This document shows, in pieces, positions 8,981-16,398 of a stretch of 64,000 nt of DNA. How positions within the stretch are numbered: position 1 is the first letter of the stretch; every line of letters begins with the position of its first letter. Source of the DNA: Ensifer sp. Root278. GTDB taxonomy: Bacteria; Pseudomonadota; Alphaproteobacteria; Rhizobiales; Rhizobiaceae. The notes under the pieces were generated by a model. That model had not been told where the DNA came from and made no database searches. It saw only the letters and a program-made list of their open reading frames with translations. Where the stretch lies: positions 417,545 through 481,544 of the forward strand of contig NZ_LMJJ01000043.1 in NCBI RefSeq assembly GCF_001429285.1, in the 5' to 3' direction. A program made the position numbers and the translations under genes.

Positions 8981-10285
8981 TTAGCGATCGTCGATCCTGA
9001 CCGTTCGTGCGCCGACATGGAGCGCCCGGCCGGCCCCCATGCCCATGATCGCCACGCCGATGCCAAGGGCGATGAAGAGTATGGAGCTGGCTGCGAAGTT
9101 GCCGGTCCAGCTGCGAATGAAGCCCACGAACAGCGGGCCGATGGCGGCGAGCACGTATCCGACGCCCTGGGCCATGCCGGAGAGGTGGGCTGCGACATGG
9201 GAATCGGGCGAGCGCAGCACGATGAGGGTCATCGCCGCGGCAATCAGGCCACCCTGTCCGATACCTTGAAGAACGGCCCAGACGAGCACCGTCGACAGCG
9301 GCGCAAAGAGGATGCCGATCAGGGCGATGACGGCAGCGGCCGCGAGCGTCACGCAGACGGCGCGCTGGTCCCGGCGGCGGACGGCAAAAGACGGCACGAG
9401 CAGGCAGGTGATGACCTGCATCATGATCGAGGCCGAGACGACCGCGCCGGCGGTTGCGGCATCAAGGCCGCGCTCGCGAAGGATCGGCGCCATCCAGCCG
9501 AAGACGCAATAGGCCAGTGCCGACTGCAACCCCATGAACAGGGTTACCTGCCAGGCGAGGCGATCGCGCCAGAGGCCGACAACGCGGAAGCCGCTGTGGC
9601 GGGCCTGCGCCTTGCCACGCAGCGCCTGTGGCGCCCAGATCAGGAGCACGATCAGAGCTGGCACCGCCCAGGCTGCGAGCGCGCCGGACCAGGAGCCGGC
9701 GACATGGTGCTCGATCGACAAAGTGAGGCCGGCGGCACTGGCCGCGCCGGCGCAGAGCGCCATAGTGTAGAGGCCCGTCATCATCGCGGCCCGGTCGGCG
9801 AAGTCACGCTTGACGAGGCCTGGGAGGAGGACGTTGCCGACCGCGATCGCCGCACCGGCGGTAAAGGTCGCGAGGAACAGCAGCGGCACGGATTGAACGC
9901 CGCGCAGGCCCGTGCCGAGCGTCAGAAGCAGCAGCACGCCAAGAAGCGTGCGCTCGGCGCCGAAACGTTGCGCGAGTTTTGGCGCAAGCGGCGCGAAGAT
10001 GCCGAGGCAAAGCACCGGCAGGGTGGTGAGTACGCTGGCGCCTGCGGTCGACAGGCCGGTTGCCTGCATCACCTCGGGCAGCAGCACTGAGAGGCTCGAA
10101 AACAGTGGCCGCAGGTTGAAGGCGATCAGGACGAGGCTCACGCCAAGAAGAACACGGGCGCTGCGGCTCAAGACAGGCGGTTGCGGCGCCGGCAGGCTGT
10201 CGGCCTCGGCATCGATGAGCTGGTCTTCGAGGTCCAGTGGCTCGGCGGTCTCGGCCTTGTGGGGGTCACGAAAAGTCTGGTTCAT
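8981..10285 (-). CDS. CynX/NimT family MFS transporter
   Basis: A 434-residue transporter with a soluble N-terminal extension of about 40 residues and then twelve helices. The LIAFNLRPLFSSLSVLLPE motif in helix 1 is diagnostic of the cyanate/nitroimidazole-type CynX-NimT group. These carry small anions or drugs across the inner membrane. Its start overlaps the stop of the upstream GntR gene by ATGA, so the regulator and transporter are co-translated, and the regulator probably controls its own operon through the palindrome at 10968-10992. Confidence 0.8.
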   Translation of the reverse strand: MNQTFRDPHKAETAEPLDLEDQLIDAEADSLPAPQPPVLSRSARVLLGVSLVLIAFNLRPLFSSLSVLLPEVMQATGLSTAGASVLTTLPVLCLGIFAPLAPKLAQRFGAERTLLGVLLLLTLGTGLRGVQSVPLLFLATFTAGAAIAVGNVLLPGLVKRDFADRAAMMTGLYTMALCAGAASAAGLTLSIEHHVAGSWSGALAAWAVPALIVLLIWAPQALRGKAQARHSGFRVVGLWRDRLAWQVTLFMGLQSALAYCVFGWMAPILRERGLDAATAGAVVSASIMMQVITCLLVPSFAVRRRDQRAVCVTLAAAAVIALIGILFAPLSTVLVWAVLQGIGQGGLIAAAMTLIVLRSPDSHVAAHLSGMAQGVGYVLAAIGPLFVGFIRSWTGNFAASSILFIALGIGVAIMGMGAGRALHVGARTVRIDDR

Positions 10286-10959
10286 TGGGTAAGAAGCCGA
10301 TCAAGTTCAGCGAGGACGGGGGCCATGAACGCCCGGACGGAGGCCGCGGCCTGGTCCGGATCACCGGACGCGATGGCCTCGACGATCGCCGCATGCGCCC
10401 GGTCGTCCGGTTCGGGAAGGTCGCCACGAAGGGTCGAGTGGATGGTTTCGAGGATGGCCGAGGTGAAGAAATCATAGAGCTCGACGATCGCTTTGTTGCC
10501 CGATGCCTCGACGATCGATCTGTGGAAGGCGATGTCGCGTTGGCCAAAGGCATCGCGTCCTCCATCGGCCACCGTGCCGCGGGCGCCAAGCAGCTTGAAC
10601 ATGCGTTCGAGGTCTTCCGGCGTATGACGGAGTGCCGCCAGCCGCGCCGCCTCGACGTCGAGTGCCGCGCGTGCTTCCCACTGGTCGCGCAGACCGGTGC
10701 GCTTGACCCGGTCGAGCGCGCCCGAGGTGTCGACGGTTGAGCGGACATAGGTGCCGGAGCCCTGGCGGGCGTCGAGAAGGCCCTTCGAGATCAGGACCCG
10801 AACGGCTTCACGCACGGTGCCGCGGCTGACGGCGAGTAGTTCGGTGAGTGCCGTTTCGTTCGGAATGCGCTCGCCGACTGCCCAGCGGCCGCTGAGGATT
10901 TCCGTTCGCAGGCTTTCGGCTGCGCTCTCGGTGAGATTGGTACGATTGATCGGCTGCAT
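10282..10959 (-). CDS. GntR family regulator, FadR/FCD subgroup
   Basis: 225 residues. A winged helix at about residues 9-75 (IPNETALTELLAVSRGTVRE, LLDARQGSGTYV) is followed by an all-helical FCD effector domain with the usual metal-ligand histidines in RDIAFHRSIVEAS and DDRAHAAIVEAI. FCD domains bind small carboxylates, often with a metal. It is the first gene of a two-gene operon with the CynX-type transporter, and a strong palindrome lies immediately upstream of its start. Confidence 0.85.
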   Translation of the reverse strand: MQPINRTNLTESAAESLRTEILSGRWAVGERIPNETALTELLAVSRGTVREAVRVLISKGLLDARQGSGTYVRSTVDTSGALDRVKRTGLRDQWEARAALDVEAARLAALRHTPEDLERMFKLLGARGTVADGGRDAFGQRDIAFHRSIVEASGNKAIVELYDFFTSAILETIHSTLRGDLPEPDDRAHAAIVEAIASGDPDQAAASVRAFMAPVLAELDRLLTQ

Positions 10960-10967
10960 CGTCTGCT

Positions 10968-10992
10968 CATCAAGTCATCAGATGATTTGATG
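10968..10992. promoter_or_regulatory. 25-bp operator-like palindrome upstream of GntR gene
   Basis: CATCAAGTCATC-A-GATGATTTGATG is symmetric at all but one base pair of its 12-base arms. It ends nine bases before the GntR start codon, where a FadR-type dimer acting as an autorepressor would bind. Confidence 0.65.
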
Positions 10993-11100
10993 CATAGGCC
11001 GAGTTGATGCGTGAGTCAACGCGGCCGGGCGGCACCAAGGGGCAGCGAACCGGCTCGAGTCTCTTTCCCTGAAGCGTGCCTCGTCGAGGACCTGCGAGCC

Positions 11101-11243
11101 AGCACAACCGGCAGAAGCCGGAAGTGCTGGCTGGAATGTCTAGAGCATCCCGCTCTCAGGTGAAGTCACTGGAGGCGGAAAGATGCGCTAGAATCAAAGT
11201 GCTAGAGCGTCCTTTGTGCGTTCAGTTGACCGCACGGCGCTCT
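11101..11243. repeat. Palindromic intergenic element, rhizobial type
   Basis: This stretch in a 320-base gene-free region holds several nested hairpins. AGCAC-aa-CCGGC-agaa-GCCGG-aa-GTGCT (11101-11128) is symmetric including its internal AA/AA bulges. Further on, AGAGCG...GTGCG (11204-11220) pairs with CGCAC..CGCTCT (11231-11243). The TAGAGC/GCTAGAGCG words and CCTTTGTGCG recall dispersed intergenic palindromes I know from rhizobial genomes. The family cannot be named without a genome-wide comparison. The rest of 10993-11280 shows nothing else. Confidence 0.45.
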
Positions 11244-11280
11244 GTCGTTGACCGGCCGCACTACAGCCGGACCGCCGACC

Positions 11281-11622
11281 TCAGTTGAGCCTGAGATCGA
11301 GGCCGGGATGCAGTTTCTTGAGGTTCGGCAAGGATTTTGATTGCCACGGGATTTCGGAGGTCCCGCGCACCGTCAATTGCACGTTCGGCCGGTTGCGCGC
11401 CTCGATCGTCAGTTTGGCGAGCAGGTTGATCCCGGACGAGTTCAGAAACTGCAATTCGGTCAAATCGATCGTGATGTGCTCAGGCTCGGTTTCGAGCACG
11501 CCCATGACGGTCGAGAAGATCGGGGCATAGGCTTCCGTTCCCGGCAGCCGCATCGTGCCTTCGAAATGGATGTCGTTGCCTTCGGACCAAACGCGATACT
11601 CTTCTACGTCCTTGTTTTCCAT
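11281..11622 (-). CDS. STAS-domain protein of a partner-switching module
   Basis: 113 residues when started at MENKDVEEY; the open frame runs further upstream, but that overlaps the previous gene. It is a single STAS domain. The phospho-acceptor loop is present as [15 protein letters not shown] with Ser62-Ser63 at the site phosphorylated in anti-sigma-factor antagonists. It is the last gene of the operon and follows the HATPase kinase gene by 13 bases, so it is the natural substrate of that kinase and of the PP2C phosphatase encoded before it. It resembles the small STAS regulators found beside SiaB-like kinases. Confidence 0.75.
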   Translation of the reverse strand: MENKDVEEYRVWSEGNDIHFEGTMRLPGTEAYAPIFSTVMGVLETEPEHITIDLTELQFLNSSGINLLAKLTIEARNRPNVQLTVRGTSEIPWQSKSLPNLKKLHPGLDLRLN

Positions 11623-11635
11623 GTTCACCGGCTCA

Positions 11636-12196
11636 TCAGTTCGAGAGGTCTGGGACCGCAATGGAGGCATAGGTCTCCAAGGAGGTTTCGCCGTCGTCAC
11701 CCTGGGCGCCAAAAACCCAAGCGAAACGAACGCCATAATCGCTCATCAGCGTCAAAAGACCAAGCCCCGAGCCGCTCTTGCCGAGCCCGGTTGCGTTTGC
11801 CTCGATACGCTCGATGAGCAAGTCGCCGGGGTCGCCGTCGGCGATCTCGGAAAGCAGTTCCTGGAAGCGGGCGGCCGCTTCGTTGTCGATCACGTTCGAC
11901 ACCTTCGTGCGGAAGCTGTGGCCCTCGAGGGCAGCCTCGACGACGACAGAACCGGAGGCGCGGAACTTCACGGCATTCTCGACCAGTTCGTTGGTCAGGT
12001 AGCCGATATTGTGGCGCACTTCCCGATAGGTGTTGCGCGAAGCGCGGTAGCGCAGCGCGGCGAGTTCGGCGACGAAATCCGAAGCCATGGCGCAATGCTT
12101 CCAGCTGAGATCGAGCGGCCCGTCGTAGAGACGCAGCCGGGTCATCTTCTGGTGGGCACCGATCGTCAGGTCCGCCAGTCCGTAGAGCGTGGTCAT
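11636..12196 (-). CDS. SiaB/anti-sigma-type HATPase kinase
   Basis: 186 residues with a GHKL ATPase fold like the DUF6272/SiaB group. The N box is intact ([11 protein letters not shown], Glu70 and Asn74) and a glycine-rich G2 loop is present ([14 protein letters not shown] near residue 140). It should bind ATP and phosphorylate a STAS partner, as SpoIIAB and SiaB do. It lies four bases after the phosphatase gene and 13 bases before the STAS gene. Confidence 0.75.
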   Translation of the reverse strand: MTTLYGLADLTIGAHQKMTRLRLYDGPLDLSWKHCAMASDFVAELAALRYRASRNTYREVRHNIGYLTNELVENAVKFRASGSVVVEAALEGHSFRTKVSNVIDNEAAARFQELLSEIADGDPGDLLIERIEANATGLGKSGSGLGLLTLMSDYGVRFAWVFGAQGDDGETSLETYASIAVPDLSN

Positions 12197-12200
12197 CTGA

Positions 12201-14561
12201 TCACCTGTGTCTCATGACGACGAGCGTGATGTCGTCATATATCTTCTGCTCGCCGATATGCGCCATCAGGTCCTCGAGAATACCCACCTTGGCGTCCTCG
12301 GCGCTGTGGCCGTAAAATTGCCGGGCGCTTTCGCACAGCCGTTCGATCCCGAAAAGCTCACCCTTGGCGTTCATCGCCTCAGTCACCCCGTCGGTGTGCA
12401 GGACGATCATGTCGCCGCGGCCGAAGGATATCTCGCGGGTGGCGACGAAGCGCGAAATATCCGATTCGAGACCGATCGGCAGGCCGAGGTCGAGCGTGTC
12501 GATCCGCTCGATTTCGGCACCCTTGCGCACCACGATCAGCTCCTCGTGCTGCCCCGACAGCGTCAGGCGGCCGTGGTCGTAGTCGAGGAAGGCCAGCGAC
12601 AGATGCTTGTCGGTGTTGGTGCGCACGATGTTCTTGTAGATGGCGCGGTTGAGGCGGTTGAGGAACTGCTCCGGGTCCATGTCGCCGGCTTCCTGCAGGG
12701 CGCGGGCGACCGACTGCACCATCAGCATCAGCACACCGCTTTCAAGGCCATGACCGGTCACGTCGCCGATGCCGATCTTAAGGCGCTCGCCGTCACGCAG
12801 CACGTCGTAGTAGTCGCCTCCCACCTCGTCGGCCGGCCGCATATAGGCGGCGATCTCGAGGTCGGCGATTTCCGCGAGCTCGCCGGCCTTCGGCAGCACC
12901 ATCATCTGGATCTGCTTGGCGACGGCGAGTTCGGCCCCAAGGCGCAGGTTCTCGCTGCGCAGTTGGGTATTCAGCGTCGAAATCTGGTGGTTGGCGTCCT
13001 CGAGCTGCTTGGTGCGTTCGGTCACCAGGTTTTCGAGGTTCTCGGTGTGGTAGCTGATCTCTTCGGCCATGCGGTTGAACGCGATGGCGGCTTCACCGAC
13101 TTCGTCGCGCGTCGTAATGGGCACACGGACGGAATAGTCCTTCGCTTCGATGCGGGTCGCCGCTCCGGCGAGCGCGCTGATGCCGCGGGTAACGCGCTTG
13201 GAAATGCCGAACACGGCGAGCGTGACGAACAGCAGCGAAGCGAGCAGGGCCAGGATCTGATAGATGAGGATGCGGTTTGTCGCTTCAGAGATACTCGCCT
13301 GCGCCGCAAACAGTGAGGCATAGATTTCCCGCTCCGGCACGACGATGCCAATCGACATGGTCTCGCGGCGAACCGGACCGGACACCCAGAAGTTCTCAGG
13401 CGCGAGCTGCTTCAGGAGAATGAGGTAGGGGACCTTCTCACCGCTCTCGTCGAGTAGTACCCGCTGAATGGCGCCATCGGCGCCAAGCGGCAGCTCTGTG
13501 ATCGCGGGCTGTACGCTGCGGCGTAGCGAGCGCTCCAACCCGGTGACGCCTTGTCCACCAGTGTCGCTCGACCGCTGCAGGCCGATTACCTTTTCGCCGA
13601 CCGGATTGATGGCAAGCACATTGCCGTCGGACATCACCAGAAATCCGAAGCCACTGTCGCCGACTTTGACGCTTTCGACAACCTCGGCCAGTTGATCGAG
13701 CGTGATATCGGTTCCGGTCGCTCCGGCGACACCCTTGCGATCGGGCGTCCAGAGCGGCTGGAAGAAACTGACGATCAGTTTGCCCGAGGCGGCATCGGTG
13801 TAAGGTGCCGTTTGCGTGGTATCGGCTGCAACGGGCCTGAGGTTCGGATGCTTCGCCCATTCCTCCCAGGACTCGTAGAGGCCGGGGAAGAAGAAGCTCC
13901 AGAAGTTGGCTTCGTTGTGACCGGGGTAGAGACGGTCGAATGTCTGCGCCTGATCGGCATAGGGCGCCATCCGCAAGATCGGCCGTTCTTTTGGCCCGAC
14001 ATAGTACATCTGCAGTTTGGAGCGGCCGTGCGCAAGCAGGGCGGGAGCAACCAGATCGAGAACGGCGCTGTTCTCGATATCGGTCTGCACCTCGGGCAGC
14101 GGCCGGTGGTCGGGGCCAAGGAGATAGCTCCAAACGCTTACGCTCGAGAGCTGTCCTGGAAGGTTCTGCGCCCACCCACCTTTGGGATCGTAGGTGACTG
14201 TAACGGATTCCGGTGCGTGCCGGGCAAGTGCCTCCCCCACGTCGGACCTGCGCACGGGGCGGTCGATCTGCGCCTGCAGCACGCCCGCGAGCGTGGCGAC
14301 GTCGGCGTGAACCTGGCCGAGCAGAAGATTAACCCGCGCGGCCGTCGAAACCGCGTAGGTGCGCATGTAATCTTCGTTGGCCTTTTGCAGGCCCTGTCCG
14401 ACCTCCGTCGTCGCGTCACGCGACAATCTTTGAACGTTCCAGAGCGCCAGACCGCCTGTTAGCAGGAGGTCGAAGAGCACGGCGCTGCCGACGACCAGTA
14501 CGAACTTGGCGCGAAAGGATCTCAAACCGAACCGGGGACGTTGGATATTGCTTGCGCTCAT
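12201..14561 (-). CDS. Membrane sensor phosphatase: Cache-HAMP-PP2C (SpoIIE type)
   Basis: 786 residues. A membrane helix at about 20-41 is followed by a large periplasmic double-Cache-like region (45-430), a second helix at 431-452, HAMP (453-508), a coiled coil (505-550) and a PP2C/SpoIIE phosphatase domain (555-786). Metal-binding aspartates are present in EVGGDYYD (Asp583), GDVTGHG (Asp600) and HTDGVTEAM (Asp724). The layout equals that of SiaA. It probably senses a small extracellular ligand and dephosphorylates a STAS protein. Its start overlaps the methyltransferase stop by ATGA. Confidence 0.85.
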   Translation of the reverse strand: MSASNIQRPRFGLRSFRAKFVLVVGSAVLFDLLLTGGLALWNVQRLSRDATTEVGQGLQKANEDYMRTYAVSTAARVNLLLGQVHADVATLAGVLQAQIDRPVRRSDVGEALARHAPESVTVTYDPKGGWAQNLPGQLSSVSVWSYLLGPDHRPLPEVQTDIENSAVLDLVAPALLAHGRSKLQMYYVGPKERPILRMAPYADQAQTFDRLYPGHNEANFWSFFFPGLYESWEEWAKHPNLRPVAADTTQTAPYTDAASGKLIVSFFQPLWTPDRKGVAGATGTDITLDQLAEVVESVKVGDSGFGFLVMSDGNVLAINPVGEKVIGLQRSSDTGGQGVTGLERSLRRSVQPAITELPLGADGAIQRVLLDESGEKVPYLILLKQLAPENFWVSGPVRRETMSIGIVVPEREIYASLFAAQASISEATNRILIYQILALLASLLFVTLAVFGISKRVTRGISALAGAATRIEAKDYSVRVPITTRDEVGEAAIAFNRMAEEISYHTENLENLVTERTKQLEDANHQISTLNTQLRSENLRLGAELAVAKQIQMMVLPKAGELAEIADLEIAAYMRPADEVGGDYYDVLRDGERLKIGIGDVTGHGLESGVLMLMVQSVARALQEAGDMDPEQFLNRLNRAIYKNIVRTNTDKHLSLAFLDYDHGRLTLSGQHEELIVVRKGAEIERIDTLDLGLPIGLESDISRFVATREISFGRGDMIVLHTDGVTEAMNAKGELFGIERLCESARQFYGHSAEDAKVGILEDLMAHIGEQKIYDDITLVVMRHR

Positions 14562-15733
14562 AGTGGTTTGCGCCCGGACGCTGCCCAGATCGGCCAGCCT
14601 GCATAGCCCTTCGGATGCAATGCAGCGAAGATGTGGTCCCGGAAGCCCTGGCGAAAACGGTCGATGAATTCGGGTGCTTCGCCGTGTCTCGCCGCCATTG
14701 CCGCAAACATCTTCTCCCAGCCGGCGATGATGTCGGCGAAATCCTGTGGGTCACCGTCCAGATTTGTGACCATGAAGGATTCAACCAGGATGTCGTCGAA
14801 GCCCGCGTCGGCGAGATAGCGCCGGCTCTTCGGCCCGAGCTCCACATCCATCTCGAAATGGCTCAAAAGCCTCGCGAGCTCGTTGTAGGTCCATTGGATG
14901 CTTTGCGCCCGCGGCTCGCCGAGGCAGTGCGAGTTCTTCTCGTTGGTGATGTAGACCCGGCCGCCCGGCTTCACGATCCGATAGAGTTCCTTGAGAAGCA
15001 GCTCCGGCTGATTGAAGATCTGCAGCGAGTGGCGGCAGGCCACGAAGTCGAACTGGTTGTCCTCCAGTAGCATCTCCGACGCATCGCCATAGGTATATTC
15101 GATACCCGTCACGCCGAACTCCGCCGCCACCGTGCGGGCATAGGCGAGGCTCGGCTTCGAGTGGTCGAGGGCGACGATCCGCGCCGGCTGAAACTCCTTC
15201 TGCGCGAGCACGGCGAAATCGCCGATGCCGCAGCAGATGTCGGCCACGGCGATTCCGGGCCGCATGCCGTGGCGCGGCAGGATGGTGCGCTCGTGGCGCC
15301 AGGTCAATTTCGTCTGCGCGCGGAGGATTGGAATGAAGCTCGTATCCTCGAAGTAGTCCTGGCCGGGATAGAACATCGAATCATAGACCTCGACGGAGAT
15401 CTGCGGCTCGATCGTGCTCAGGTGCCGGAACATGCGCGTCGTCCAGCTGACGACGCTGGACGTGACGATGACCAGACGCAGGTCCGATCGCTCGCGGCAG
15501 GCGTCGAGGGCGACCCGGATGAAGGCCTGGAAGGCCGTGTTGTTCATCTGGATGAGGCGCTTCACATCAATATAGAGAACGCCGCGCACCGCATCGATCG
15601 CTTCTCTCAGCGCATGGATGCTCTCGGCGATTTCATCGATCGAACGCGGCCGAATCGTTCCAGCAAGCGAGAAGATCTGGCTGTTCGGGTCAAAACCGAC
15701 CTTGAAACGCTGAGGAAGACCCGCCGCGATCAA
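14558..15733 (-). CDS. STAS-like domain fused to SAM-dependent methyltransferase
   Basis: 391 residues. Residues 15-120 read as a STAS-like alpha/beta domain (FSLAGTIRPRSIDEI, GVLYIDVKRLIQMNNTAF, LRLVIVTSSVV) in which the usual Ser-Ser-Gly is replaced by Asn64-Asn65-Thr66. Residues 155-300 are a class I methyltransferase: motif I ADICCGIGDFAVLA, acidic ALDHSKPSLAYAR, then a UbiE-like FDFVACRHSLQIFNQ and LYRIVKPGGRVYI. The substrate is unknown. Four-base overlaps with the genes on both sides show tight coupling to the phosphatase and HATPase-like proteins. Confidence 0.75.
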   Translation of the reverse strand: MIAAGLPQRFKVGFDPNSQIFSLAGTIRPRSIDEIAESIHALREAIDAVRGVLYIDVKRLIQMNNTAFQAFIRVALDACRERSDLRLVIVTSSVVSWTTRMFRHLSTIEPQISVEVYDSMFYPGQDYFEDTSFIPILRAQTKLTWRHERTILPRHGMRPGIAVADICCGIGDFAVLAQKEFQPARIVALDHSKPSLAYARTVAAEFGVTGIEYTYGDASEMLLEDNQFDFVACRHSLQIFNQPELLLKELYRIVKPGGRVYITNEKNSHCLGEPRAQSIQWTYNELARLLSHFEMDVELGPKSRRYLADAGFDDILVESFMVTNLDGDPQDFADIIAGWEKMFAAMAARHGEAPEFIDRFRQGFRDHIFAALHPKGYAGWPIWAASGRKPL

Positions 15734-16254
15734 CTCACCATTCCTTCACCTTCAAGAGGAAGATCCACGATCAGGGTGATGGCCGGAGCCGCATCCTCGT
15801 CAAGCCGGAGGCGGGCGTCGTAGTTCACAGCGAGGTCCAGAAGCACCGATTCCCGGCTGGGGGCAAGGTCGTTGGAAATGGCGTCGAGGTAGCGGGCCTG
15901 GGCATCGCTCTCACGGGTTTTCGATACCGCTTCACGATAGAAGCGCGCCTGGCCCGGCGGGCAGGGGAAGCTCAGCTGAACCCGCTCCGTGGCGCCTTGG
16001 CGATAGATCGACAACCCGATCTTGCCGTCGGTGGTGCCGCCGCGAAATGAAACCTCGAGAAGCTCGTTGAGCGCGGAGGAAAAGAAGTTCGAATGCCGTA
16101 CCGGATCGGTCCGGTTGTGGCTGATCATACGCGCGAGGTAGCTCGAAACATGATCGCAATGGTGCCAGTCCGAGAGGAAATCTTCCATCTCCATATCGAA
16201 CTGAAGCAAGGGCTCGAAAGCCGTCTCCGTGGTCTTGTTGACACTAGCACCCAT
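15730..16254 (-). CDS. Degenerate HATPase-like protein of the same module
   Basis: 174 residues when started at MGASVNKTTE; a longer open frame upstream is less likely. The segment FFSSALNELLEVSFRGG aligns with the N box of the kinase encoded downstream ([11 protein letters not shown]), but the metal-binding Asn is Val68 and no G2 glycine loop is visible. It is probably a non-ATP-binding relative acting as a scaffold or switch. Its stop overlaps the methyltransferase start by ATGA. The family is not one I can name. Confidence 0.55.
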   Translation of the reverse strand: MGASVNKTTETAFEPLLQFDMEMEDFLSDWHHCDHVSSYLARMISHNRTDPVRHSNFFSSALNELLEVSFRGGTTDGKIGLSIYRQGATERVQLSFPCPPGQARFYREAVSKTRESDAQARYLDAISNDLAPSRESVLLDLAVNYDARLRLDEDAAPAITLIVDLPLEGEGMVS

Positions 16255-16398
16255 GCAGCAATGTCCTCCGCACCCCGAACTCTGCCACGGCCATACGGCA
16301 CTTTCTATAATGATTTCTAACCACGCAACCCCCGGATTTTGCACGTAAACAACCCAGGTGATGCGCCGCGCGTCCCGCCGCGCAACGCACGGATGCGC

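Noticed and set aside
11214-11243. tRNA or small RNA gene in the hairpin-rich gap
   Set aside because: No cloverleaf or CCA end; the structure fits a palindromic repeat instead.
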